Assembly (NCBI GenBank): GCA_964567745.1
Contig: CAZMNY010000006.1
Span: 62,001-126,000, forward strand
Direction of reading: 5' to 3'
DNA length: 64,000 bases
DNA from: CAZMNY01 sp964567745
GTDB taxonomy: Bacteria > Planctomycetota > Planctomycetia > Pirellulales > Pirellulaceae
Under the pieces are notes generated by a model that searched no databases, was not told where the DNA came from, and saw only the letters and a list, made by a program, of their open reading frames with translations. This document shows positions 51,598 through 60,536 of the stretch, in pieces. A program made the translations under genes and the position numbers. Position 1 is the stretch's first letter; the number at the start of each line of letters is the position of its first letter.

Positions 51598-53349
51598 ATG
51601 AATCGCATCGCGTTCCTTCTCTTGCTGACCCTATCCGGCTCCGTCACCGCTCTTCATGCAGACGAGTATTCATGGTCGCTCGATTCGACGAAACCGTCGG
51701 GGCTAGCCGTACACGGGAACGTTACCTCGGCTCCTGGTGTCTCGGAGAAGAGTCTGGTTTTCGACGGCGATCCTCTGCTCAAGGTCAGCGACTCGGCAAG
51801 CCTGACGAATGGGGAGTCCGGATTCACTCTGCTTGCCTGGGTGAACCCATATCTTCGGGATGGCGATCAGCAAATGATCGCGGCGAAGAATCGTTATTCG
51901 CTTGGCGAACGCCAATGGGGCGTGATGATCGATAAGGACAATTTGTTTCGGCTCTACGTTTGGCAGGGTCGCTGGGTAACGGCGCACTGTGCAACTTTGC
52001 CCAAGCTTGGGCGGTGGCATTTGATCGCGGTCGTGATGTGGCCGTCGCGCGCCGAGCTGTGGGTGAACGGGAAGATCGCGGGCCAAGTGAAGCTCGCTAA
52101 GCCGATCCCGCAAACGAAGGCACCGATCACGCTGGGCGGAGTCGATGATAACGGTCGCATCTGGCAGAACTTCGTTGGAGCGCTCGACGAGGTCCGGCTG
52201 ATCGACAGGCCGTTCGACGCGAGCGAGATCGCGGCGGAGTACAAGCCGGTGACGGCCACACACAAGATCCCCGCGCCGCCTCAGCCTTTCAACCTGTGGA
52301 CAGGTCCGCCGATCCCGACCAAGTCGGCTGACTTCGAGTCGATTCCGTTTGTGGACGGCGCCGAGCATCGCACGATTCACCGAGCCTCCGAGGACGGCTA
52401 CAAGTTTTTGCACGGCGCTGCGATTGTGAATCACAAGGGCGTGCTCTACGCCAACTGGGCCAACAGCCCGGTCAATGAGAACGGCCCTCAAGAGACACTT
52501 CAAGGTCGACGCTCAAAAGATGGCGGCGTCACGTGGTCCGAGCTCGAAGTCATCGGACCCGGATTTGAAGGGCCGGAACGTCACAGCCATGGAATCCTGT
52601 TCGCGCATCAGGGCGAGCTGTGGACGATCTGTTCGAGATTCGGAGTCGGTAAAACGGGACGCAGGTTTCCCGGCCTGCAAGCCGAAGCGTTTGTGCTGGA
52701 CGAGCAAACCGATCGCTGGAAATCTCGCGGCATCGTAATGAAAAACTGCTGGCCGTACGACGAACCGGTTCGCATGCCCAACGGAAACTACATCACGGGC
52801 GGCCAGGATAAAGACGGGTTGCCAGTGGTCGCCATTAGCCGCGGCGACGATTTGACTCAGTGGGATTCGGTCTTGATCCCGTTTGACCGACGCTTGAAAC
52901 CGAGCTTTGCCGAGACAACGGTGTGGTCCGAAGGAGATCGTGTGATCGCCGTCATTCGCGGCGGCGGCGAAATCGCCTGGGTTGCGACGAGCGATGATTA
53001 CGGTCGAACTTGGGCAAAGGCCGGGCCAAGCAACCTACCAATGCCGAGGGCCAAAGCGTATCTCGGCAAGCTCAGTTCCGGACAACTCTATTTGCTCTCC
53101 AATCTCGGCAATCGCGACACGCTCGTCATCTCAGTGAGTGAACCTGGCGAGCAAACGATGAGTCGCATGTGGCGAGTGCGGCACGGCAAGTCGATCCCGC
53201 CGCGATTTTCTGGCAACGCAAAAGGAAAGCAATGGTCGTATCCGTACGGATACGAACACGATGGCAAGCTCTACGTCGTCTACTCGATCGGTAAAGAAGA
53301 CTGCGGTCTTTCCGTATTGTCCGTCAAGTCGCTGTCCACAGATCCATGA
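51598..53349 (+). CDS. LamG-sialidase-fold secreted protein
   Basis: From the ATG at 51598 the protein has 583 residues with signal FLLLLTLSGSVTALHADEY. Residues about 25-215 form a LamG/concanavalin domain (GFTLLAWVNPYLRDGDQQMI, RWHLIAVVMWPSRAELWVNG, ALDEVRLIDRPFDASEI). The rest is a six-bladed sialidase-like propeller with Asp-box-type repeats (RRSKDGGVTWSELEVIG, ATSDDYGRTWAKAGPSNLP) and PNGNYITGGQDKDGLPVV. The arginine triad of true sialidases could not be confirmed by eye, so exo-sialidase activity is only one option among glycan-binding and hydrolytic roles. The frame is open upstream to 51463 without a leader. It converges with the SGNH esterase gene. Confidence 0.87.
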   Translation: MNRIAFLLLLTLSGSVTALHADEYSWSLDSTKPSGLAVHGNVTSAPGVSEKSLVFDGDPLLKVSDSASLTNGESGFTLLAWVNPYLRDGDQQMIAAKNRYSLGERQWGVMIDKDNLFRLYVWQGRWVTAHCATLPKLGRWHLIAVVMWPSRAELWVNGKIAGQVKLAKPIPQTKAPITLGGVDDNGRIWQNFVGALDEVRLIDRPFDASEIAAEYKPVTATHKIPAPPQPFNLWTGPPIPTKSADFESIPFVDGAEHRTIHRASEDGYKFLHGAAIVNHKGVLYANWANSPVNENGPQETLQGRRSKDGGVTWSELEVIGPGFEGPERHSHGILFAHQGELWTICSRFGVGKTGRRFPGLQAEAFVLDEQTDRWKSRGIVMKNCWPYDEPVRMPNGNYITGGQDKDGLPVVAISRGDDLTQWDSVLIPFDRRLKPSFAETTVWSEGDRVIAVIRGGGEIAWVATSDDYGRTWAKAGPSNLPMPRAKAYLGKLSSGQLYLLSNLGNRDTLVISVSEPGEQTMSRMWRVRHGKSIPPRFSGNAKGKQWSYPYGYEHDGKLYVVYSIGKEDCGLSVLSVKSLSTDP

Positions 53350-53475
53350 TGCCCGTTGCCGTGCAAAGTCGATAACGCCATTGCAAAGCGTTTTCAATTT
53401 TCACTCGTCATTCTTCACTTCCCCGTTTCGCTCTTCATCCGGAACCCGGTGTTTCGCGACGCGAGTCGTCGCAAC

Positions 53476-54933
53476 CTAGTCCAGCAATTTCGCCATACCT
53501 CGGCCGAGCGCATCGCCGACCATCATGTAGGTCTCGGCGTTTCCGTTGTAGTGAAAGTCTTGATTCCTCGGCGATACCGAGGCGTCTTTCCAATAGTCTC
53601 GGATCTCAACCGTCAAGACATTGCCATCAAATTCGGGGTACTTCCCTTTCTCACCACTGACGGCTAGCTGAGCGTTGGCGACGGTCAAGTGCGGACCCTT
53701 CATTTCCCATCCTCCGAACCCGATCGTCGCGATCACAAACGGCGCCTTGGGCGCTTTGAATTCTTTGCGAAGCGTTTTGATGAGATGCACGAGGTTGTGC
53801 TCGTAACGACTGGCGTGCGCCGGATTACCATCCTTGTGCCCTTGCCACCAAACGAATCCGGCGACCTCAAAGCCTTGCTCGCTCCATTGCGGGAAGTTTT
53901 TGTCAAAGTTGTCAAGAACGTCATGAGCCGCATTAAAGCAATCGTCGTATTGCTTACCTGCGTACCAGTTCACTTTTTTACCGGGATCGTCTTTCGTCCA
54001 TGACGGGATGTCGCCCTTGTAGCCGGCAAACGATCGTCCTTCGTGAGCAAACGACTGGCTGCCGGGTGGAAGAAAATCCCACCCCAAGCTTCGATTGCCC
54101 TGCGATGCTTTCAGAATCAGCACCGGTTCATCGTGGTAGTGCCCCATGATGTGGCCAAATTGAAGCTCCGGCCCGATCGAATGACTCGAGGCCCCGCAAC
54201 CAACGGTCAGCCATTTATTTGCGGTTGCCGTAACGACGCCCTTGTACCAGACGTCATTTCTCACCGTGTAGTTGCCGTTGCTATCGACGAGATGAGGAAA
54301 CTTTCCGTTGGACTTCACGACAGTATCGAGCGTGCCGGGGATATCCGTGCGATTAAACCAGCCCAATCCGTTGGCGGCCACTGTCAGGAACGTAATCTTG
54401 AAGGGATACTTCTTGCCGCCGATAATCTTGAACTTTTTGCGAATCGACGGTTGGCCTACCGCTTTGCGATGAACCTCAACGCCGTCAAGCTCCATGATAT
54501 TGTAGGTGGAGGATTGATAGCCCGGACTGAATTCGTAAACGCCCGAAGTCTTCAAGGCAATGAAGCCTCGAACGACTTGAGTCCCTCCGCCTGGAAAAGG
54601 CGTCGGCTTGACTCCGCCGTATACGGGGAGTTCGACGGTCTTGATCGGCTCCAATTTGTCGTAGTCGGACTCCGGCGAGTAATCCCCTTTGTAGACCGAA
54701 ACCTTCGCATCGGTGACTCCCGACCACCGCACCGTGCCGCCGCTCACTTGGCCAATCCCGACCATGTTCGACTGACCTGCCAAAATATAAACCTTGACCG
54801 GCTTGTTTTTCGACGGCGGTTTCGAATCGGGTGCGGGTAGTTGTTTGGGTATGTCGACCGCGACTGCCGTTTGGACGATCGATTGCAACAAGAGCAAGCC
54901 AAGAGCGAAGGACAATTTGACGTTGAAACTCAT
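53476..54933 (-). CDS. SGNH (sialate O-acetylesterase-type) esterase with PA14-like insert
   Basis: The ATG at 54933 follows gagga and gives 485 residues with signal ALGLLLLQSIVQTAVAVD. Block I of the SASA/CE6 carbohydrate-esterase family is VKVYILAGQSNMVG, with nucleophile Ser55. A PA14-like domain, about residues 95-200 (GTQVVRGFIALKTSGVYEFS, DGVEVHRK), interrupts the esterase fold. The fold resumes with GPELQFGHIMGHYHDEPVLI, AGFVWWQGHKDGN and the C-terminal RNQDFHYNGNAETYMMVGDA holding the likely catalytic histidine. Such enzymes remove acetyl groups from polysaccharide side chains; the PA14 insert would bind sugar. No operon partner is apparent. Confidence 0.88.
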   Translation of the reverse strand: MSFNVKLSFALGLLLLQSIVQTAVAVDIPKQLPAPDSKPPSKNKPVKVYILAGQSNMVGIGQVSGGTVRWSGVTDAKVSVYKGDYSPESDYDKLEPIKTVELPVYGGVKPTPFPGGGTQVVRGFIALKTSGVYEFSPGYQSSTYNIMELDGVEVHRKAVGQPSIRKKFKIIGGKKYPFKITFLTVAANGLGWFNRTDIPGTLDTVVKSNGKFPHLVDSNGNYTVRNDVWYKGVVTATANKWLTVGCGASSHSIGPELQFGHIMGHYHDEPVLILKASQGNRSLGWDFLPPGSQSFAHEGRSFAGYKGDIPSWTKDDPGKKVNWYAGKQYDDCFNAAHDVLDNFDKNFPQWSEQGFEVAGFVWWQGHKDGNPAHASRYEHNLVHLIKTLRKEFKAPKAPFVIATIGFGGWEMKGPHLTVANAQLAVSGEKGKYPEFDGNVLTVEIRDYWKDASVSPRNQDFHYNGNAETYMMVGDALGRGMAKLLD

Positions 54934-55204
54934 GAACAAATCCTCTTGCTAACGTAACCTGGTCAGACGCCCGAGTCGCTTTCGGCTCAGGCTAGAAGCT
55001 AGTGTCACTCTCGGCTGTGTCTGGAAGCCGTCTGGAAGCCCAGCCTAAACAGCGGTCGGCGTAAAGACAATGAAAGCCAATGCGAGAAAGAGACAGTCTA
55101 TACGTGCATACCTATGCGCGGTTGAAGACTTCTATCGATTCAAATCTCGCCGTGGCCGTTTCGCCCTTCTCGCAAGCGATGGCGAATCAGGCGAGGAAGC
55201 GTTA

Positions 55205-55312
55205 CTAGTGCTGCGTTACTCCTTAGTTTTAGGGTGGCGCACCCGATTCGCCGTGGCGGGCGTTGACCAAACGAATCGTCGATCCCAATTCCAAGCTGTA
55301 ACACAGCACTAG
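55205..55312. repeat. 108-bp element bounded by 15-bp inverted repeats
   Basis: Arms ctagtgctgcgttac (55205-55219) and gtaacacagcactag (55298-55312) match at 14 of 15 positions. They enclose 78 bases containing agggtggcgcacccgattcg. The shape fits a small non-autonomous mobile or palindromic element in the 770-base gap between the esterase and cytochrome genes. Just upstream an 11-bp unit gtctggaagcc occurs twice in tandem (55019-55040). Confidence 0.6.
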
Positions 55313-55353
55313 GGCCATGGCGCATTAAGACGAGCCAATTGAGGATACCAGAA

Positions 55354-55470
55354 TCACAACGCGAGCATGGCGTACACGACGGCGGCGAAGCCGCCAAGCC
55401 AGCAGGCCAAAGGGTTACGGGCTTTTTCGACAAAAGAATTTTCGCCATGAAGCGTCTCTAATCTCGACAC
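55354..55470 (-). CDS. Possible 38-residue single-span membrane protein
   Basis: From a GTG at 55470 the minus strand encodes 38 residues: VSRLETLHGENSFVEKARNP, then LACWLGGFAAVVYAMLAL and stop. The charged N-terminus and one ideal 18-residue hydrophobic span at the very C-terminus look non-random, and a frame stop precedes the start. No strong ribosome site is seen and the frame is too short for statistics. The rest of the 54934-55703 gap holds repeats and a T-rich stretch near 55540 but no other believable gene. Confidence 0.35.
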   Translation of the reverse strand: MSRLETLHGENSFVEKARNPLACWLGGFAAVVYAMLAL

Positions 55471-55703
55471 GGATCACAGTTCCGCGGAAAATAGCAATAG
55501 GCTGTCCGATGCATGCATTTGCTGCTGTTGAGCCTCTATTTTTTGTTTTTGAGTTTTCCAAGAAGGTGACCGGGGCGGAAGACCTGCCACAGTGATGTAA
55601 TGAAGAGGTTGGGACGATTGATGACGCGCACCCTTGATAGTCATTTCGTCGATCCCGTTTTTGTTGCCGGCCTTCCGTCGGACGAGGTTCAGGATACGCA
55701 ACC

Positions 55704-58700
55704 ATGAGTTTTCGATTTAACGCCATGATGGCTCTGCTCGGTTGGGCCGCGCTGCTCGCTGTCGGCAATGCAGCCGAACCCGATTCAGTGGAACACTTGA
55801 AGTTCTTTGAGACGCGCGTTCGCCCCCTGCTGGCTCAACATTGTCTCGAGTGCCACAGTGCGGAAAGTCAAAAAGGCGGATTACGACTCGACTCCCGAGC
55901 GGACATCTTGAAAGGCGGCGAATCGGAAGAGCCGGCGATCGTCCCTGGAAAACCAGACGAGAGCCCGCTTGTCGATGCGATTCGATACGAGTCGTTCGAG
56001 ATGCCGCCGAAGGGACAGCTCCCCGAAAAAGACATCGCCGTTTTGGTCAAGTGGATCAAGCTTGGCGCGCCTTGGCCAGGCGGCGACACCGCGAAGATCG
56101 TCCGCAAGGACGGCGATCGAATTACCGATGAAGACCGCAGCTGGTGGGCCGTTCAACCGGTCAAGGAGCCAAGCGTTCCGAGCGAAGGCGACAATTGGGC
56201 TCGCAACGAAATCGACCGCTTCGTATTTCGAAACATGACCGCGGAAGGCCTCAAGCCCGCTCGCGAAGCCGATCGCTATGAACTCGTCCGCCGATCCTAC
56301 TTCGATCTGCACGGCATGCCTCCGACGCCGGCTCAAGTCAGCGCGTTTGTAAATGACGATCGACCCGACGCTTGGCCGCGCCTCATCCGAAAACTGCTCG
56401 ACAGCCCGCGCTACGGTGAACGCTGGGCTCAGCACTGGCTCGACGTCGTTCGATTCGCCGAGAGCGATGGTTACAACGAGGACGCATTCCGACCTGCCGC
56501 GAGCGCCTTCCGTGATTACGTCATCCGCTCATTGAACAACGATAAGCCGTACGACCAGTTCGTGCGCGAACACTTGGCCGGCGATGAAATCGACCCGAAC
56601 GATCCCGACGTCTTCATTGGGACTGCCTACCTGCGACACGGGGTCTACGAATGGAATCAGCGGAATGCCCGCATGCATTGGGGACTGATCATCAACGAGA
56701 TGACTCGAGTAACCGGCGAGGCGTTTCTCGGTCTGGGGATCGGATGCGCCGAATGCCACGACCACAAGTTCGACCCGATTCTCCAAAAAGATTACTACGG
56801 ACTGCAGGCGTTTCTGTCGTCGGTTGCCTGGCCAATGGACCGACCGTTGGCGTCGCCGAAATCGATCGCCGACCATAAGAAGAAGCAGCTTGCCTGGGAG
56901 AAAGCGACCCAAGCCATTCGCGACGAAATGGATTCTCTGGCAGGCGCAGCCGTTGAAAGCAATCAAAAGTACATTGTCGATCAGTTCCCAGGCGACATCC
57001 AAGTCATCTACCGCAAGCCTGAAGCGGAAAAAACAACGCACGAAAAACAGCTGTCGTACCTTGTGCATCGCCAAGCTCAACGAGCGGCCCAAAAGTTTGA
57101 CTACGCCAAAGCGTTAAAGAGCAAACCAGAGAAACTCAAACGGTACAAAGAACTGCAAGCCGAGTTGAAGAAATTCGACTCGCTCAAACCAGTTCCGCTG
57201 CCGGTCGCGTTTATCGCAACCGACGTCAGCTCCGAGCCAGCTCCTACTTACTTGCTGACGCGAACGACACAGGAAGCCGTCGAGCCCTCGTTCCTCACGT
57301 TGCTTGGCCAGAAGCCGGTCATCAAGCCGACGGCGACCAGCACCGGGCGACGAACGGCGCTTGCCAATTGGATCGCCAATAAGGACAACCCGCTGTCGAC
57401 TCGCGTGATCGTGAATCGAGTTTGGCAACGTCATTTCGGACGCGGCATCGTCGCCACGCCCAATGACTTTGGCACTCTTGGCGAACCGCCGAGCCACCCG
57501 GAGTTGCTCGACTGGCTGACGCGCCGTTTTCTCGATGCGGGTTGGAAGATCAAACCGCTGCACGAATTGATCATGAATAGCGCGGCCTATCGCCAAACGG
57601 CCAGACGCGAGCCATCGCCCACGGAAAACAAAGTCGACCCGACCAACCGTCTTCTCTGGCGTTTCCCGCCGCAACGCCTGGATGCCGAACAGGTCCGCGA
57701 CGCCATGCTCTCAGTCTCTGGCGAAATGAAGCCGCGCGACGGCGGCACCTCGGTCAGCGGCACGTCGCCTTACCGAAGTATCTACGTGAAGAAGCTACGG
57801 AACCGACCCGACGAAATGCTCGGCGGCTTCGACGCGCCGCTCGGTTTCGAGTCGGCTCCCGATCGTATTTCCACGACCACGCCGATTCAATCGCTATTGC
57901 TGGTCAACGGAGGTTGGAGCCTGGATCGCTCGCGAGCTTTCGCCAAACGCCTGCTCGCAGGCGAGAAGGAACTCGCCGCCGATGACATTCGCACGGCGTA
58001 TCAACTTGTGTTTGGCCGAAACGCGTCCGACGACGAAGTGAGCGAGGCCTTGGCGTTCGTACGCGACCAAGCTGGCTCGATCGTCGCTCCCACGGTCGTC
58101 GACAAGTTCCCTAACGAATCAGGTTTGCGTCCGGTGAGTCAGCACTTCGGCGACGTGAAAGAGTTTGGCATTGGAACGAAAACGCTATGGATTCAGCCCG
58201 GTAGCCGGTTCGAGCGACTTCATGCCCAAAAACCAGTTGGACTCGACGACGAGTTCACCGTGGAGACAATCGCCAACCTCGATCGACTCTATCCCGACGC
58301 CAGCGTCAACACGCTAATGTCGCGGTGGAATGGCAGCACGAAGTCGAGCGGTTGGAACATCGGAGTTACCAGCACAAAGTCAGCCTATCAGCCGCGCAAC
58401 TTTATTGTGCAGTTGGTCGGGCGAACTTTCCAGGACGAGCCGGCTTATGAAGTCGTCGCTTCCGGCCTGCGAGTTCCGCTCGGGAAACCGGTCTACCTGG
58501 CCGCCGTCGTTTCCGCCGCGACATCCAAGGGAGATGCAACCAGCGGATCGGTGACGTTCTACATGAAAGATCTCTCGGATCCCAAAGCCAAAATGGAAAC
58601 GGCTACGGTTCCGACAACTATTGTCGGAAAGATCCAAAATCCTGCTCGCAAGACCATTATCGGCGGTCGCGATGGACGCGGGCATCTGTGGGACGGACAG

Positions 58701-58955
58701 ATTGCTCGCTTAACCGTCAGTCACGGCGCCGTACCTGCCGAACAACTGTTGTTCGGCAAGCAAGCCGCCGAGGCCAAGCGAATTCTGGACTGGACGTTTA
58801 GAGACGAGAACGGCGAAACGCCTGCCCCCGAAACGGCATGGCTTCGAGAAAAGCAAACGGACAATCCCGGCGGAGTGTCAAGCAAGACGCTCAGCGCCGT
58901 CACCGATTTGTGTCACGCGTTGTTTAATTCCAACGAATTCCTCTACTTGCATTAA
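55704..58955 (+). CDS. PSCyt1/DUF1549/DUF1553 cytochrome protein with LamG-like domain
   Basis: A 1083-residue exported protein. Signal MMALLGWAALLAVGNAAEP; CLECH at 47-51; EEPAIVPGKPDESPLVDAIR and MPPKGQLPE from PSCyt1. DUF1549 has RWAQHWLDVVRFAESDG and a second heme motif CAECHDHKFDP starting at 348. DUF1553 has VNRVWQRHFGRGIVATPNDF and RSIYVKKLRNRP. After DUF1553, residues about 810-1040 form a LamG/concanavalin domain (DEFTVETIANLDRLYPDASV, VTFYMKDLSDPKAKMETATV, RKTIIGGRDGRGHLWDGQIA). The protein then ends with the usual ALFNSNEFLYLH, so the domain is inserted just before the terminal helix. The DUF1501 partner follows after 106 bases. Confidence 0.92.
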   Translation: MSFRFNAMMALLGWAALLAVGNAAEPDSVEHLKFFETRVRPLLAQHCLECHSAESQKGGLRLDSRADILKGGESEEPAIVPGKPDESPLVDAIRYESFEMPPKGQLPEKDIAVLVKWIKLGAPWPGGDTAKIVRKDGDRITDEDRSWWAVQPVKEPSVPSEGDNWARNEIDRFVFRNMTAEGLKPAREADRYELVRRSYFDLHGMPPTPAQVSAFVNDDRPDAWPRLIRKLLDSPRYGERWAQHWLDVVRFAESDGYNEDAFRPAASAFRDYVIRSLNNDKPYDQFVREHLAGDEIDPNDPDVFIGTAYLRHGVYEWNQRNARMHWGLIINEMTRVTGEAFLGLGIGCAECHDHKFDPILQKDYYGLQAFLSSVAWPMDRPLASPKSIADHKKKQLAWEKATQAIRDEMDSLAGAAVESNQKYIVDQFPGDIQVIYRKPEAEKTTHEKQLSYLVHRQAQRAAQKFDYAKALKSKPEKLKRYKELQAELKKFDSLKPVPLPVAFIATDVSSEPAPTYLLTRTTQEAVEPSFLTLLGQKPVIKPTATSTGRRTALANWIANKDNPLSTRVIVNRVWQRHFGRGIVATPNDFGTLGEPPSHPELLDWLTRRFLDAGWKIKPLHELIMNSAAYRQTARREPSPTENKVDPTNRLLWRFPPQRLDAEQVRDAMLSVSGEMKPRDGGTSVSGTSPYRSIYVKKLRNRPDEMLGGFDAPLGFESAPDRISTTTPIQSLLLVNGGWSLDRSRAFAKRLLAGEKELAADDIRTAYQLVFGRNASDDEVSEALAFVRDQAGSIVAPTVVDKFPNESGLRPVSQHFGDVKEFGIGTKTLWIQPGSRFERLHAQKPVGLDDEFTVETIANLDRLYPDASVNTLMSRWNGSTKSSGWNIGVTSTKSAYQPRNFIVQLVGRTFQDEPAYEVVASGLRVPLGKPVYLAAVVSAATSKGDATSGSVTFYMKDLSDPKAKMETATVPTTIVGKIQNPARKTIIGGRDGRGHLWDGQIARLTVSHGAVPAEQLLFGKQAAEAKRILDWTFRDENGETPAPETAWLREKQTDNPGGVSSKTLSAVTDLCHALFNSNEFLYLH

Positions 58956-59061
58956 TCCCACCAAGGCAATCGCGAGTGTCGCCCCGGCGCTCGCGCACAC
59001 CGGTCTCAAGAAATCGAGACGCGTTCGCCCCACCAAGCGATCCGACTAACGGAAAGATCTT

Positions 59062-60492
59062 ATGACTTCATGCAACCGTATCGAGCATCCCAACTCGCGG
59101 CGCGAGTTTCTTTGCAACGCCGGCGGCGGATTCGGTGCCTTGGCGTTTGCGGCGCTCAGCGGCCAATCGCTGTTTGCGGCTGAACCGAAGAACCCCGTGG
59201 CGGCCAAGATCCCAGACCGACTCGGCAAGGCGAAGAACATTATCTGGCTCTTCATGGAGGGTGGGCCAAGTCACCTCGACCTGTTCGACAGAAAACCGGC
59301 GATCAACAAGCTGGCCGGACAGTCGTTGCCCGAGAGTTTTCCTCGTCCCGTCACGGCCATGGGTGAAGTCAACTCGCCGATACTCGAGTGCAAACGCAAG
59401 TGGACACAGTGTGGAAAGAGCGGGCGTTGGATCTCCGACTGGCTGCCGCATCATCACGAAGTTGCGGACGAACTGTGTGTGATTCACTCTTGCGTTTCCG
59501 ATGGAATCAACCACGCTGGCGGCGTTTGCCAAATGAATACGGGCGCCGTGTTCGGCGGTCGCCCTTCGCTCGGCGCCTGGGTCTCGTACGGACTCGGCAA
59601 AGCAAGTGAGAGCTTGCCTACGTTTGTCGTCATGAAAGACAGCTCGTCGATGGTAGTCAATGGTGCCCGCGCGTGGGGGTCGGGATTCATGCCGTCGAGT
59701 CACCAAGGCGTGCTCTTCGAACCTGGCGCGGAACCACTGCGAAACCTCAACAATCCGAAAGGAATTTCAGCGTCGCAACAACAGGGCAAACTCTCTTTCA
59801 TCAACCGGCTCAACCGCCGCCACTTTGCGGGACGCGAATCAAACACCGAGCTCGAAGCAAGAATTCAAAGCTACGAACTTGCCGCTCACATGCAGGCCGA
59901 TGCGCCGGAAGCCATCGACCTCAAGCAGGAGCCGGAGCATATCAGGAAGCTCTACGGACTCGACCAGAAGGAGACCGAATCCTATGGACGCCAGTGCCTG
60001 CTCGCCCGACGGCTTGTCGAACGCGGCGTGCGATTCGTTCAGCTCTACTCTGGCGCAGGCAGCAAGTGGGACAGTCACAGCAACATCGAGACGAACCATT
60101 CGCGACTGTGCAAGGGAGTCGATCAGCCGATTGCCGCGTTGATCGCCGATTTGAAACAACGAGGGTTGCTCGACGAAACGCTCGTCATCTGGGGCGGCGA
60201 ATTCGGCCGCACGCCGATGAGTGAAAAAGGGACGGGGCGCGATCACAACCCGACGGGCTTCACGATGTGGATGGCGGGCGGCGGCGTTAAAGGCGGTCAA
60301 ACGATCGGCGCCACCGATGAAGTCGGCCTCTACGCCGTCGAAGACAAACTTCACGTCCACGACATCCACGCCACGACCATGGCGATGCTGGGTATGGATC
60401 ACACCAAAGTCGTCTACATGCACAAAGGTCGCCCCGAACGCGCCGACGTCGATGAGGGGTCGGTGCACAAGGGGCTGGTTTCCGGCGTGTAG
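59062..60492 (+). CDS. DUF1501 family protein, Tat-exported
   Basis: A 476-residue protein with leader NSRREFLCNAGGGFGALAFA at about 11-30 and ribosome site ggaaag. Family blocks are MEGGPSHLDLFDRKP, YSGAGSKWDSHSN, WGGEFGRTPMSEKGTGRDHN and DIHATTMAMLGMDHTKVVYM. It pairs with the LamG-bearing cytochrome protein upstream and is followed after 44 bases by a second LamG-cytochrome gene, so all three may be one transcript. Compared with the other copies the Trp-Asp-His-His motif reads WDSHSN. Activity is unknown. Confidence 0.92.
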   Translation: MTSCNRIEHPNSRREFLCNAGGGFGALAFAALSGQSLFAAEPKNPVAAKIPDRLGKAKNIIWLFMEGGPSHLDLFDRKPAINKLAGQSLPESFPRPVTAMGEVNSPILECKRKWTQCGKSGRWISDWLPHHHEVADELCVIHSCVSDGINHAGGVCQMNTGAVFGGRPSLGAWVSYGLGKASESLPTFVVMKDSSSMVVNGARAWGSGFMPSSHQGVLFEPGAEPLRNLNNPKGISASQQQGKLSFINRLNRRHFAGRESNTELEARIQSYELAAHMQADAPEAIDLKQEPEHIRKLYGLDQKETESYGRQCLLARRLVERGVRFVQLYSGAGSKWDSHSNIETNHSRLCKGVDQPIAALIADLKQRGLLDETLVIWGGEFGRTPMSEKGTGRDHNPTGFTMWMAGGGVKGGQTIGATDEVGLYAVEDKLHVHDIHATTMAMLGMDHTKVVYMHKGRPERADVDEGSVHKGLVSGV

Positions 60493-60536
60493 TCGCGGTT
60501 TGAATTCTAACGACACTTTGAATTGGTCAATAAATC

